DNA of 64,000 nucleotides from Taklimakanibacter deserti (GTDB lineage Bacteria > Pseudomonadota > Alphaproteobacteria > Rhizobiales > Aestuariivirgaceae). The notes under the pieces were generated by a model. That model worked only from the letters and a program-made list of their open reading frames with translations, made no database searches and was not told where the DNA came from. A program made the translations under genes and the position numbers. This document shows, one piece after another, positions 24,692-33,510 of this stretch. Positions within the stretch are counted from its first letter, which is position 1. Each line of letters begins with the position of its first letter. The stretch is taken from NCBI GenBank assembly GCA_003574785.1, contig QORU01000019.1:82716-146715 (forward strand), read 5' to 3'.

Positions 24692-27243
24692 GAGGCTGCT
24701 CCCGAGAAAATCCGCTTGCTGCGCATGAAGTGCCGGCGCAGCGCCGCAGTCGATACCGGGCCGATCTGCGCGGCATAGATTGCCATCGCCGCCAGCGTGA
24801 GGAGCCCGGTCCATATATATTGCCAATAGGCCGAGACATGGAGCTGGTTCATGGCGTTCTGGATCGTCATGATGAGGATCGCCGCCACGAGCGTGCCGAC
24901 CGCCGTTCCCCGCCCGCCGAAGACGCTGGTGCCGCCGAGCACCACGGCGGTGACCGAGAGCAGCGTGAAGTTCGTTCCAGCCTGGGGATCGCCGCTGCCG
25001 ATCCGCGCCGCGACGACGAGACCCGCAACGGCGGCCATCAGGCCGGCAAAAATATAGGCCGCGAAACGGACACAGCCCGTAGGAAGGCCTGCAACATAGG
25101 CGGCTTCCTCGCTCGAGCCCACGGCATAGAGCCTGATGCCGATCCGGCCGCGCGCCAGCAGCAACTCGAAAATTAGCGCGGCGAGAAGAGCGAAGACGAA
25201 GGCGATCGGCACGCCCCACCAGCGTGCGACCACGCCTGAGGCGAAATCGCCGCTGAGCAAGCCTCCGGGCGATGGACGCGCGATAAGCGCAAGCCCGGCG
25301 ACGATCGAGAATGTCGCGAGCGTGGCGATGAGGTCGGGGATTTTGAGCGTCTGGACGAGAAGCGCATTGCCGATCCCGACGATAAGTCCCGCCGCCAGGC
25401 AGACGGCGATGCCAAGCGGCATGGGCAATGGAGGCTCGGCGATCAGAAGGAACGAGGCCACGGCCGTCGTGAGGCTGATATTGGGGCCGACCGACAAGTC
25501 GATCCCGCCGGTCAAGATGACGGCGAGCTGTCCGAGCGCCACGATGAGCAGCGGCGTCACCTGGATGGCGAGGTTCGCCATGTTGCGGCCGGTGAGGAAA
25601 TAGGGCGATTGAAGCGTTGCATAGGCTGAGACGGCCAAGGTGATGGCCATGAGAAGAAAGGCCGGGCCGTAGCGTCTGAGGAGCGGCGATGCCGATCCCC
25701 GCTCGCGGGCGGGCTTCGGCGCAGCTTGCGAGAGACGCGCAAGGCCGGTTGTCGCTGCGGCTCGCACGGCGCTTCCCACGATTCTCTCTTCCGTCGCCTC
25801 GCTGCCTCTAACCTCATCGACGATCCGCCCCTGGGCAAAGGTCAGGATGCGGTCGGACAGGCCGATCAGTTCGAGAACGTCCGAGGAGACGACGATCACC
25901 GCGACGCCGCGCCCCGCGAGGGCACGGATGATCGAATAGATCTCGAGCTTGGCGCCGACATCGACGCCCTGGGTCGGCTCGTCGAATATGCAGACCCGCG
26001 GATTGGACAGAAGCCAGCGCGCGAAGGCGACCTTCTGCTGGTTGCCGCCGGACAGGAGGCCCACGGCCTGCCGGGCCGAGGGAGTTTTGATGGCGAGTGT
26101 CTCGATCTGGCGCGTGACTTCGCTGTGCTCGCGTGCGCGATCCAGGACGCCGAGCCTCGCCCAGTAGCGGATATGGGGCAAAGCGATGTTCTCGCTCACC
26201 GAATGGGGGAGGAACATTCCCTCTCCCCGCCGGTCGGCCGGGAGATAGACGATACCCGCTGCGATCGCCCGGTCCGGATCGGAGAGTGCGGCATTGCTGT
26301 CGCCGATGGTGACCGAACCGGCCGCCGGGACGAGACCATAGAGGGCCCGCGCGACGGCCTGTTGGCCGCTTCCGGTGATTCCCCCGAGACCGACGATCTC
26401 GCCGGCGCGCAGATCGAAGGACACATCGCAGAACGAGCCCGGCGCATCGAGATGATCGACCGAAAGCACGACCGGCCCGAGCGATGACGCGCGCGGCGGA
26501 AATGCCAGGCCCAGGTCGCGGCCGACCATCATGGAGACGATGGTCTCCTGGTTCGTCTCCGCGGTCGCAATCGTGCCGACGATCTCGCCGTCCTTCATGA
26601 CCGTGATCCGATCGGTAACGGCGAAAACTTCGGGAAGACGGTGCGAGATGAAGATGATGGCCGTGCCTTGGGCGCGAAGCCGGCCCAGGATGGCGAAGAG
26701 CCTCTCCACCTCGGGCGGCGTCAAGGCGGATGTCGGCTCATCCAGAATGAGGACGCGCGCCTTGGCCGTCAGCGCGCGGGCGATCTCGATCAGCTGCCGC
26801 TGGGCGAGCGAGAGCTCCTGCACCGGCCGGCGCAGATCGAGCTCATCGCCGAGCTCGCGCAGGAGATCGTGAGCCTCAGCGCGCATCGCCGTGTAATCGA
26901 CGAGAACGCGGCCGGGCTCATGGCCGAGCGAGATGTTCTGTGCCGCGTCGAGATCGGGAACGAGCCGGGTGTCCTGATAGACCATCGCGATGCCGCGCCG
27001 ACGCGCATCGGCAGGACCTGAAAGCGTGATCTCGGCGCCGTCGATGAGGATCTTGCCCGTATCCGGACGATGGACGCCGGCAAGGATGCGCATCAGCGTC
27101 GACTTCCCGGCGCCGTTCTCGCCGACAAGGGCGTGGATTTCTCCAGCGTGGCAGTCGAAGGAAATATTCGTAAGCGCCTGTACGCCAGGAAACGCCTTCG
27201 ATATTCCCTCGACCGCCAGCGGTATTTCGACTCCTCCGGTCAC
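24688..27243 (-). CDS. Sugar ABC transporter, ATPase (two domains) fused to permease
   Basis: A 851-residue fusion. Residues 1-500 form a tandem sugar-type ATPase. NBD1 has Walker A GENGAGKST, a degenerate signature LSLAQRQLIEIARAL and Walker B VLILDEPTSALT. NBD2 has GGITGSGQQAV in place of Walker A, then LLSGGNQQK and CIFDEPTQGVDV. Residues about 530-840 form an RbsC-type permease with roughly 8-10 membrane segments and GGIDLSVGPNISL plus VLGGTSVFGGRGT. Separate RbsA and RbsC chains are the norm; here they are one polypeptide, and the neighbouring gene supplies a second permease. It starts eight bases after the binding-protein stop. Confidence 0.9.
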   Translation of the reverse strand: MTGGVEIPLAVEGISKAFPGVQALTNISFDCHAGEIHALVGENGAGKSTLMRILAGVHRPDTGKILIDGAEITLSGPADARRRGIAMVYQDTRLVPDLDAAQNISLGHEPGRVLVDYTAMRAEAHDLLRELGDELDLRRPVQELSLAQRQLIEIARALTAKARVLILDEPTSALTPPEVERLFAILGRLRAQGTAIIFISHRLPEVFAVTDRITVMKDGEIVGTIATAETNQETIVSMMVGRDLGLAFPPRASSLGPVVLSVDHLDAPGSFCDVSFDLRAGEIVGLGGITGSGQQAVARALYGLVPAAGSVTIGDSNAALSDPDRAIAAGIVYLPADRRGEGMFLPHSVSENIALPHIRYWARLGVLDRAREHSEVTRQIETLAIKTPSARQAVGLLSGGNQQKVAFARWLLSNPRVCIFDEPTQGVDVGAKLEIYSIIRALAGRGVAVIVVSSDVLELIGLSDRILTFAQGRIVDEVRGSEATEERIVGSAVRAAATTGLARLSQAAPKPARERGSASPLLRRYGPAFLLMAITLAVSAYATLQSPYFLTGRNMANLAIQVTPLLIVALGQLAVILTGGIDLSVGPNISLTTAVASFLLIAEPPLPMPLGIAVCLAAGLIVGIGNALLVQTLKIPDLIATLATFSIVAGLALIARPSPGGLLSGDFASGVVARWWGVPIAFVFALLAALIFELLLARGRIGIRLYAVGSSEEAAYVAGLPTGCVRFAAYIFAGLMAAVAGLVVAARIGSGDPQAGTNFTLLSVTAVVLGGTSVFGGRGTAVGTLVAAILIMTIQNAMNQLHVSAYWQYIWTGLLTLAAMAIYAAQIGPVSTAALRRHFMRSKRIFSGAAS

Positions 27244-27251
27244 TTCGGCAA

Positions 27252-28346
27252 TCAGCTGAAGATCTTCTTCAGTTCATCGTCAGGCAGGTTGGTGTCCGTG
27301 AACACCGCGTCCGGAAGATCGGGGCGCATATAGTCCTTGTAATTGTCCTTGGTGATGAGCTTGGGCGTGATGATGAGCTGCTTCTGGATCTCCTCGCCGC
27401 GCAGCAGCGCCAAGGCCATGCGCAAGGCGACCACGCTTTCCCAGGTCGGCTCGGAGATGAGACCGATGTCGAATTTCGGCTGCTTGCCCTTGTCGGAATC
27501 ATAGAGCTTGAGCAGGCCGTTATAATCGTCTCCCGTGACCGGGATCAGCGGCCGCCCTGCGGCGAGCAGGGCTTTGCTTGCGCCCGATGTCACCTGGCCG
27601 CCATCCGCCCAGATGCCGTCGATCTGCGGATAGGCTGCGATGAGATCGCTCATCACCACCTTGGCCTTGTCCTCCGACCAGTCCGTATCCTTGAAGGCCA
27701 GCACTTCGATGTCGCTGCCCGCGAAGGCTTCCTGCGCGCCCTTCCATCCGGCGGCCGTGTAGGAATTGCCGGGAAGGCCGCCGAGCGCCACGATCTTGCC
27801 CGTGCCGCCGAGCGCATCTTTCAGCCATGTGCCTGAGGATTTTCCCTTGCGGCTTGGATCGGTGCCGCAATAGGCATGGTAGTCCTCGCCTTCGATCGGC
27901 AGGTTGAACGGTACCGTGACGATGCCTTCCTGCATCGCGGCGCGAATGGCGGGCACGACGGCCGTTCCCGAATTGGCGATGACGAGTATGGCGTCGACCT
28001 GCTGGCTCACCAGCGATTCGATATCGCCGACCTGCTTGGTGATGTCGTTCTGGCCGTCGACGATGATGAGATCGGCGACATCGGACTGCGCCTTCGCTTC
28101 AAGCTCGAGGGCCCTTATGCACATGGCCCGCCAGCTGTTGCCCGAAAAACCGTTGGAAAAGCCGATGCGATAGGGCCCCTTCTTCTTTTCGATCTTCACC
28201 TTGGGGCCGGCGCCGGTCTTCTCGGCGTTGTCGATCGTATCGGCGAGCGCGCCGGCCCAGCCGCTAGCCGCAAAACCGGCGAGACCTGCGCCATAGGCGA
28301 GCAGGCGACGCTTCGACAACACGAAGCCTTTCGAATTCCCAGTCAT
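27252..28346 (-). CDS. Sugar ABC transporter substrate-binding protein (RbsB/LacI type)
   Basis: A 364-residue periplasmic binding protein. It has an N-terminal SKRRLLAYGAGLAGFAASGWAGALA that could be a Tat-type (KRR) signal. The type-I fold is then marked by RIGFSNGFSGNSWRAMCIRALE, DGQNDITKQVGDIESLVSQQVDAILV and IWADGGQVTSGASKALLAAG. The ATG at 28346 has GGGAGGATT upstream. It is encoded between the two permease-bearing genes. The partner enzymes (lactonase, sugar-acid dehydratase) suggest an aldose or aldonolactone ligand. Confidence 0.87.
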   Translation of the reverse strand: MTGNSKGFVLSKRRLLAYGAGLAGFAASGWAGALADTIDNAEKTGAGPKVKIEKKKGPYRIGFSNGFSGNSWRAMCIRALELEAKAQSDVADLIIVDGQNDITKQVGDIESLVSQQVDAILVIANSGTAVVPAIRAAMQEGIVTVPFNLPIEGEDYHAYCGTDPSRKGKSSGTWLKDALGGTGKIVALGGLPGNSYTAAGWKGAQEAFAGSDIEVLAFKDTDWSEDKAKVVMSDLIAAYPQIDGIWADGGQVTSGASKALLAAGRPLIPVTGDDYNGLLKLYDSDKGKQPKFDIGLISEPTWESVVALRMALALLRGEEIQKQLIITPKLITKDNYKDYMRPDLPDAVFTDTNLPDDELKKIFS

Positions 28347-28395
28347 TTTCAATCCTCCCATGTTGATCTGCCGACCGTGATTTGCCGTCTGTGCC

Positions 28396-29361
28396 TCAGC
28401 CTCGCGCCGAGGAGATCGAGCGGTAGAGCAGCACGCTCAGCGCGATGATGGCGCCTTGCACGACCATTTGCGTGCCGGTTGTCGCGCGAATGATGTTGGT
28501 GAAGCTGTTGAGCTCGGTGATGAAGAGGGTTCCGCCCATGGTGGCGATGACGCTGCCGGAGCCGCCGGTCAGCCGCGTGCCGCCGACGACGACGGCAGCG
28601 ACCGCCGTGAGCAGGAACTGGTTGCCGATGCCGAGGCTCGGCGCGCCGATATAGGCGGTGAACAGAAGGCCGCCGAAGGCGGCGAGAACCGCGCTCGCCA
28701 CATAGGCGGAAATCGTCACCCAGGCGACAGGAACGCCCATGAGCTGCGCGGCCCGCGGATTGGCGCCCGTCGCATAGATCCAGCGTCCATAGACAGTCCT
28801 GTTCATGGCCCAGGCGACCGCCAGGGCGACAACGAGCCAGAAGATCGCACTGACCGGAAAGCCGAAGAGGTTGCCGGCGCCGATCCACTGAAAGGCGGGC
28901 GCCGCAGCACCATGCGGCGCGCCTCCGGTATAGACGAGCGCTGCGCCGAAAAGGATGGAGTTCGCCGCCAGCGTGGCGATCAGCGGCGTTACGCGCAAGA
29001 CGACGATCACGAATCCGTTCAGAAATCCGATCGCGAGCGCAAGGACGAAGCATATGATGACGGCCGATGCGATATTGGCATCGCTGCCCAGCATGAGGCT
29101 TGTCGACACGATATTGACGAGGGTGACCGTGCCGGCCTGGCTCAGATCTATTCCGCCGATGAGGAGGGCAAGCGTCTGGCCGGTGGCCAGCACACCGAGG
29201 AAGGCCGCGACCTGAAGGATGTTGAGGACCTGGCCCACCTGCAACACGGCCGGCGAGACGAGGCCGGAGATCAGGAAAAGCCCGATGGCCGCCAGCCAGA
29301 TGACGAAGCTGCTTATCGGTAACCGCCAGGGCGGGACCGCCTTTTGCGCGATCGAGTTCAT
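28396..29361 (-). CDS. Sugar ABC transporter permease (RbsC type)
   Basis: A 321-residue multi-spanning permease. The GGIDLSQAGTVTLVNIVSTSL and VVVGGTRLTGGSGSVIATMGG motifs are the hallmark pair of BPD_transp_2 permeases. It probably pairs as a heterodimer with the permease half of the fused protein. The ATG at 29361 and one three codons upstream (29370) are both possible. It is the first gene of the operon, about 40 bases from a candidate promoter. Confidence 0.88.
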   Translation of the reverse strand: MNSIAQKAVPPWRLPISSFVIWLAAIGLFLISGLVSPAVLQVGQVLNILQVAAFLGVLATGQTLALLIGGIDLSQAGTVTLVNIVSTSLMLGSDANIASAVIICFVLALAIGFLNGFVIVVLRVTPLIATLAANSILFGAALVYTGGAPHGAAAPAFQWIGAGNLFGFPVSAIFWLVVALAVAWAMNRTVYGRWIYATGANPRAAQLMGVPVAWVTISAYVASAVLAAFGGLLFTAYIGAPSLGIGNQFLLTAVAAVVVGGTRLTGGSGSVIATMGGTLFITELNSFTNIIRATTGTQMVVQGAIIALSVLLYRSISSARG

Positions 29362-29406
29362 GGCTCCCATCCGCGGCCGCTGTTTGCCAGCGCGCTCAGG
29401 GTTTGT

Positions 29407-29434
29407 ATATTATTGCCAATAAAAAATAATACAA
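29407..29434 (-). promoter_or_regulatory. Candidate sigma-70 promoter for the sugar operon
   Basis: On the minus strand TTGTAT (29434-29429), a 16-base spacer and TAATAT (29412-29407) lie in an AT-rich patch unlike the surrounding sequence, about 45 bases before the permease ATG. TTGTAT also forms an inverted repeat with ATACAA, which could bind a regulator. Confidence 0.45.
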
Positions 29435-29445
29435 GGCTGGATTTG

Positions 29446-30249
29446 CTATTTCGCGCTCTGCCGCTTCGTCGACGGGCCGGTGAAGGAATAATTGTAGGTG
29501 TCGCGGTCGAGCCCTTCGAGATCGTTGGAGGCGACATCGATGAGCCCGAGCATGGCCTCGCGGGCGGCCTTGGGCTTGCGCAGGCGAATGGCTTCCAGCA
29601 CTTCGCCATGCGCGGCAAGCGTTCGCTCATAGGAGCGGGTGAGCGAGGTCGTCAGCCGGAACGAACTCGACAGGGCGGCGCCGATCACGCTGCCGAGATG
29701 GGCGAAAACCGGGTTCTTGGTCGCGGCAAGGATGCCGAGATGGAAGTCGAGATCGGCCGCCGTGCAGGTTTCGAGATCATGCGGATGGCTCTTGCACATG
29801 CGGTCATAGGCCGACTCGATCGCCGCCAGGTCGCGGGCCGTGGCGCGCCGCGCCGCAAGCTCGGCGGCGACGGGCTCGATCACGGTGCGGACCTCGATCA
29901 AGCCGCGGATGAATTCGGGGTCGGGCGCCACCTGGCGCATCCAGCCGAGCACGTCCGGATCGAGCCGGTTCCATTCCTCGTCGCTTCTGACGATCGTTCC
30001 CACGCGCTGGCGCGGCTCGACGAGCCCTTTGGCGGTGAGCACCCTCATCGATTCGCGCAAGGCCGTCCGGCTGGCCTTGAACTCCTTGCAGAGCTTTTCC
30101 TCGGAGGGAAGCGGTGTTCCAGGAATATATGTTCCGGCGAGGATGCGCACCGCCAGCGTCGATGCGATCTTGCCCCCGAGCGAGGTGTCGGCGCTACGGA
30201 GACCAGGCTTTGGTCGCGCAGAGTCCCGGCCGATTGTCCCGTCCACCAT
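29446..30249 (-). CDS. GntR-family (FadR/FCD subfamily) regulator
   Basis: A 267-residue regulator. The winged helix covers about residues 25-95 (LAVRILAGTYIPGTPLPSEEKLCKEFKASRTALRESMRVLTAKGLV). An all-helical FCD effector domain follows (DLDFHLGILAAT, with the metal/ligand residues Asp, His, and later HGEVLEAIRLRK). FCD regulators of this kind (DgoR, UxuR-like) sense sugar acids. Its gene is directly upstream of the sugar transport and catabolic operon in the same orientation, so it probably represses that operon. A sequence matching the FadR-subfamily operator lies 49 bases before its start. Confidence 0.87.
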   Translation of the reverse strand: MVDGTIGRDSARPKPGLRSADTSLGGKIASTLAVRILAGTYIPGTPLPSEEKLCKEFKASRTALRESMRVLTAKGLVEPRQRVGTIVRSDEEWNRLDPDVLGWMRQVAPDPEFIRGLIEVRTVIEPVAAELAARRATARDLAAIESAYDRMCKSHPHDLETCTAADLDFHLGILAATKNPVFAHLGSVIGAALSSSFRLTTSLTRSYERTLAAHGEVLEAIRLRKPKAAREAMLGLIDVASNDLEGLDRDTYNYSFTGPSTKRQSAK

Positions 30250-30297
30250 GTTCGCCTGTCTCGCCGCTTGAGCTAAAAGTCACATTAAAAGACATAA

Positions 30298-30308
30298 TAG
30301 TCAGACTA
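30298..30308. promoter_or_regulatory. Candidate FCD-regulator operator TAGTCAGACTA
   Basis: This perfect 11-bp palindrome around a central base fits the FadR-subfamily consensus TNGTNNNACNA exactly. It lies in the AT-rich leader of the FCD regulator gene, so autoregulation is likely. Confidence 0.5.
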
Positions 30309-30428
30309 ACAGGCAAATACCAGTGATTGCCGATCCCTGCCGCGACCGGCAGGGCAACATCGGGTCATCTTGACGTCCTGCGCCACACATTGTGATCATG
30401 ATGAAACGTCATTCATGAGGTGATGAGA

Positions 30429-30641
30429 ATGGACGTCGATAAAGCCATTGCGCTGGCTTCCGCCGCCGGTATCGAACTCACCGATCGCCGCCGCAATAGC
30501 GCCGGTAACGGCTGGTCGCTCAGTTTTTCCAACGGAGCCGAACTCGATGTGCGCGACAACGGAGAGACGGCCGCCTCCGGCAAGGGGGCCGATGCGGTCG
30601 CACGCGTACTCGGCCTGCCGGGCAAGCCTGCCGGCGCGTGA
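30429..30641 (+). CDS. Small hypothetical protein
   Basis: A 70-residue soluble protein beginning MDVDKAIALASAAGIELTD, with a central GNGWSLSFSNGAELDVRDNGETAASGKG and a C-terminal ADAVARVLGLPG helix. GAGG lies eight bases before the ATG at 30429. I do not recognise a domain. It has normal codon use for the region and fills the gap before the convergent peroxidase gene. Confidence 0.55.
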   Translation: MDVDKAIALASAAGIELTDRRRNSAGNGWSLSFSNGAELDVRDNGETAASGKGADAVARVLGLPGKPAGA

Positions 30642-30652
30642 TCGTCGGACCT

Positions 30653-31879
30653 TCATTGAGGTGACTCGTAGCCATCGGTGAGGGTGCCGAGAAAGGCGAC
30701 GATGTCGTCGATCTCGGCGGGATTGAGGGCAGGCGCCTCGCCGGCCCTGCGATCGAAAGGCGGATCCATGTTGATATTGGTTTTCGCCGCCGGAGGCAGA
30801 TCGTCATATTTGTCGATCCCGCCATCCGCTTTGCGGGGATACCAGCGGTCCGGACGGGTCTCCCTCTCGACATAGAACCGGACGGCGTCGTTGAGCGCGC
30901 GCGCGACGCCGTTGTGGAAGAAAACCTTGCGCAGAGCGATGTTGCGCAATGTCGGCGTGCGGAACAGGCCGCAGTAATCGCCGCGCTCCAGAAAATCCGT
31001 GCGCAGGGGCCCGCACAGGCCGAGATCGAAATAGGCGGGATCCTTGTTGGCGGGAATGTCGCGGTTCCGCGGCAGGCCGAGGGCTATGATCCCGTAATCG
31101 GTGAATTGCGGCGGTGTGCCGTCATTGCCACGCTGGCTGATATGGCAGGAGGCGCAATTGCCTTTCTCCGGCGCGTTGAAGAGCTCGAGCCCTCGCGCTT
31201 CCTGTGCGGTGAGCTCGGCCTTGCCCGCGAGCACCGCGTCATATTTGCTCGAATAGGGATAGAAGGTCCGGTAATCCTGCTGGAAGGCTTCGAGCGCCTT
31301 GAGCGCCGTCTTGTAGACCTTCGCCGGGTCTTTCATCGCCTTTACGCCGATGATGGCGGCGATCGCCTTGCCGTTGCCCGCCTGAAGCACGCGGCGCGCA
31401 ACCTCGGCCTCGCTGCGGTTGCCCATCTCGAAATCGGACAGCAACGGTATGCGGGCCTGGTCCGCGCCGCGGTCGACCCTCCCGTCCCAGGTCAGGCCGC
31501 CGGTCGGCCCGTTGTCGACACTCTCATCGGCCTCATCCTCGGAATCAAAGAAATGCTCGGTGAAGGGCGGGACGGCCTGCAGATATTTGAGCGAGGGCAC
31601 GGCGCGTCCGCCGGGCTTGAGCATGTCGCCGCCGCCGAGCTGCACCGCCAGGCCATTGGCGGGACCGAACGCGTGGGCGGGATCGTGGCAGGAGGAGCAG
31701 GCGAGCTTGCCGGACCCCGACAGCGATGGATCGAAGAAGAGGGCACGACCGAGATCGGTCAGCGCTTGCGCCTGCCGGCGGGCTTCCGCCCGGGACATTT
31801 CCTGGCCGGCCGCATCCGATGCGCTGACCACACCCGGCAGGATGATCGCCAAAACGAAGATCCAACATTTAATCCGCAT
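30653..31879 (-). CDS. Di-haem cytochrome c peroxidase family protein (CCP/MauG)
   Basis: A 408-residue exported protein with a signal peptide (ILPGVVSASDAAGQ). It has two haem-binding motifs, CSSCH at residues 61-65 and CASCH at 242-246. The flanking motifs LGRALFFDPSLSGSGKLACSSCH and FRTPTLRNIALRKVFFHNG are typical of bacterial di-haem peroxidases. It would reduce hydrogen peroxide in the periplasm or act in MauG-like oxidation. It is divergent from an acid-phosphatase gene with 65 bases between the starts, and a 27-bp inverted repeat lies there. Confidence 0.88.
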   Translation of the reverse strand: MRIKCWIFVLAIILPGVVSASDAAGQEMSRAEARRQAQALTDLGRALFFDPSLSGSGKLACSSCHDPAHAFGPANGLAVQLGGGDMLKPGGRAVPSLKYLQAVPPFTEHFFDSEDEADESVDNGPTGGLTWDGRVDRGADQARIPLLSDFEMGNRSEAEVARRVLQAGNGKAIAAIIGVKAMKDPAKVYKTALKALEAFQQDYRTFYPYSSKYDAVLAGKAELTAQEARGLELFNAPEKGNCASCHISQRGNDGTPPQFTDYGIIALGLPRNRDIPANKDPAYFDLGLCGPLRTDFLERGDYCGLFRTPTLRNIALRKVFFHNGVARALNDAVRFYVERETRPDRWYPRKADGGIDKYDDLPPAAKTNINMDPPFDRRAGEAPALNPAEIDDIVAFLGTLTDGYESPQ

Positions 31880-31891
31880 GTTGCATCGTCC

Positions 31892-31918
31892 TTGCTATGA
31901 TGAAGGTTACAATAGCAA
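31892..31918. promoter_or_regulatory. Inverted repeat TTGCTAT-N13-ATAGCAA in a divergent promoter
   Basis: A perfect 7-bp inverted repeat occupies the 65-base gap between the peroxidase and phosphatase genes. A TACAAT -10-like hexamer overlaps its right half on the plus strand. It could let a single regulator control both genes. Confidence 0.45.
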
Positions 31919-31944
31919 CAGTCGGATGGATGCAGGAGGCCCGA

Positions 31945-33480
31945 ATGCGGACGATGACAGCGATGGTCCTTTCGGCTTTCGGTTTTGCCATCGCCACGGT
32001 TGCTCCGGCGCGCGCCGCCGACAATCTGAAGCTGATCGACACCGTGGTGGTGATCTATGCGGAGAACCGCAGCTTCGACAATCTCTACGGCAATTTCCCG
32101 GGAGCCAACGGGGTGGCGAAGGCGCCCCGAAGTGCCCGCATCCAGCGCGATCGCGACGGCAAGCCCTTCCGCGAGCTGCCGCCGATCTGGGAGGGTCTGA
32201 CCGCCAAGGGCGTCACGCCGCCGGTGACCCAGGCCGAGACCGAGCATCTGCCGAACCGCCCCTTCCACGTGGACGATCCCAAGGGCTTCAATCTCGGCTA
32301 CGGCACCATCACCCGCGACCTCTGGCACCGCTACTATCAGAACCAGATGCAGATCAATGGCGGGCGCAACGACAAGTTCGTCGCCTATGCCGATTCCGGC
32401 GCCATGGTGATGAGCCTGTGGGACGGCTCCAGGACGGCGATGTGGAAGGTCGCCCAGAAATACGTGCTGGCGGACAACTTCTTCATGGGGGGCTTCGGTG
32501 GCTCCTTCTTCAATCATCAATGGCTGGTCTGCGCCTGCGCGCCCTATTATCCCAACGCCGATACCAACCCGGCCAAGCCTTCGATCGCCGTGGTCGAAGC
32601 GGATGGGGTGACGCTCAAGCTCGCCGCCAATTCGCCGAAATCGGCGCTGGACGGCATCCCGAAATTCGTGAGCGACGGCAATCTCACGCCCGACTTCCAT
32701 GCCGTGAACACCATGCAGCCGCCTTACCAGCCAAGCGGCAACGAGCCCGCGAAGGATGGTGACAAGGCGCTGGCGGATCCGGAAAAGCCGACGACCTTGC
32801 CGCCCCAGGTCGAACCGACGATCGGCGACTTGCTCAGCCTCAAGCGCATCAGTTGGGCCTGGTACAGCGGGGCCTGGCAGGACGTGCTCGATCACGGCAA
32901 CAAGACGCCGGTGCCGAACTTCCAATATCACCACCAGCCGCTCAACTACTATGCCAGTTTCGCGCCGGGCATTCAGGCTCGCGCCGAGCACTTGCGCGAC
33001 GGCGGCTTGGCGGGCGTCGAGTTCATCAAGGCGATCGATGCCGGCACGCTGCCGCAAGTCTCCTTCTACAAGCCGCAGGGCGACCTCAACGAGCATTCGG
33101 GCTATGCCGACATCCAGGCGGGCGATGCCCATATCGCCGACGTCGTTGCGCATCTGGAAAAGAGCCCGCAATGGCCGCATATGCTGGTCGTCGTCACCTA
33201 TGACGAGAATGGCGGCCTGTGGGACCATGTGGCGCCGCCCAAGGGCGACCGCTGGGGACCGGGCTCGCGCATCCCCGCCATCATCGTCTCACCCTATGCG
33301 CGCCGCGGCTTCATCGACCACACGCCGATGGACACGACCTCGATCCTGCGCTTCATCACGCGCCGCTTCGAGCTGCCGACGCTCCACGGCATCACCGTGC
33401 GCGACAGCGCCATCGCCGCGCACAGGCAAAAGCCGTTAGGCGATCTGACCAGCGCGCTCGATCTCAAACAGAGCAAGTGA
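31945..33480 (+). CDS. Acid phosphatase / phosphoesterase family protein (AcpA-like)
   Basis: A 511-residue exported phosphoesterase (phospholipase C/AcpA superfamily) with a signal peptide (LSAFGFAIATVAPARA). The metal and nucleophile region is VVVIYAENRSFDNLYG. There is GGFGGSFFNHQWLVCACAP, and the C-terminal VTYDENGGLWDHVAPP and RIPAIIVSPYARRGFIDH complete the active site. The ATG at 31945 has GCAGGAGG upstream; an earlier in-frame ATG lacks one. It cleaves phosphate monoesters in the periplasm. Its neighbour on the other side of the promoter is a di-haem peroxidase. Confidence 0.87.
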   Translation: MRTMTAMVLSAFGFAIATVAPARAADNLKLIDTVVVIYAENRSFDNLYGNFPGANGVAKAPRSARIQRDRDGKPFRELPPIWEGLTAKGVTPPVTQAETEHLPNRPFHVDDPKGFNLGYGTITRDLWHRYYQNQMQINGGRNDKFVAYADSGAMVMSLWDGSRTAMWKVAQKYVLADNFFMGGFGGSFFNHQWLVCACAPYYPNADTNPAKPSIAVVEADGVTLKLAANSPKSALDGIPKFVSDGNLTPDFHAVNTMQPPYQPSGNEPAKDGDKALADPEKPTTLPPQVEPTIGDLLSLKRISWAWYSGAWQDVLDHGNKTPVPNFQYHHQPLNYYASFAPGIQARAEHLRDGGLAGVEFIKAIDAGTLPQVSFYKPQGDLNEHSGYADIQAGDAHIADVVAHLEKSPQWPHMLVVVTYDENGGLWDHVAPPKGDRWGPGSRIPAIIVSPYARRGFIDHTPMDTTSILRFITRRFELPTLHGITVRDSAIAAHRQKPLGDLTSALDLKQSK

Positions 33481-33510
33481 GAGCGTTGAATTGCGAAACT
33501 AGCGGATGTT

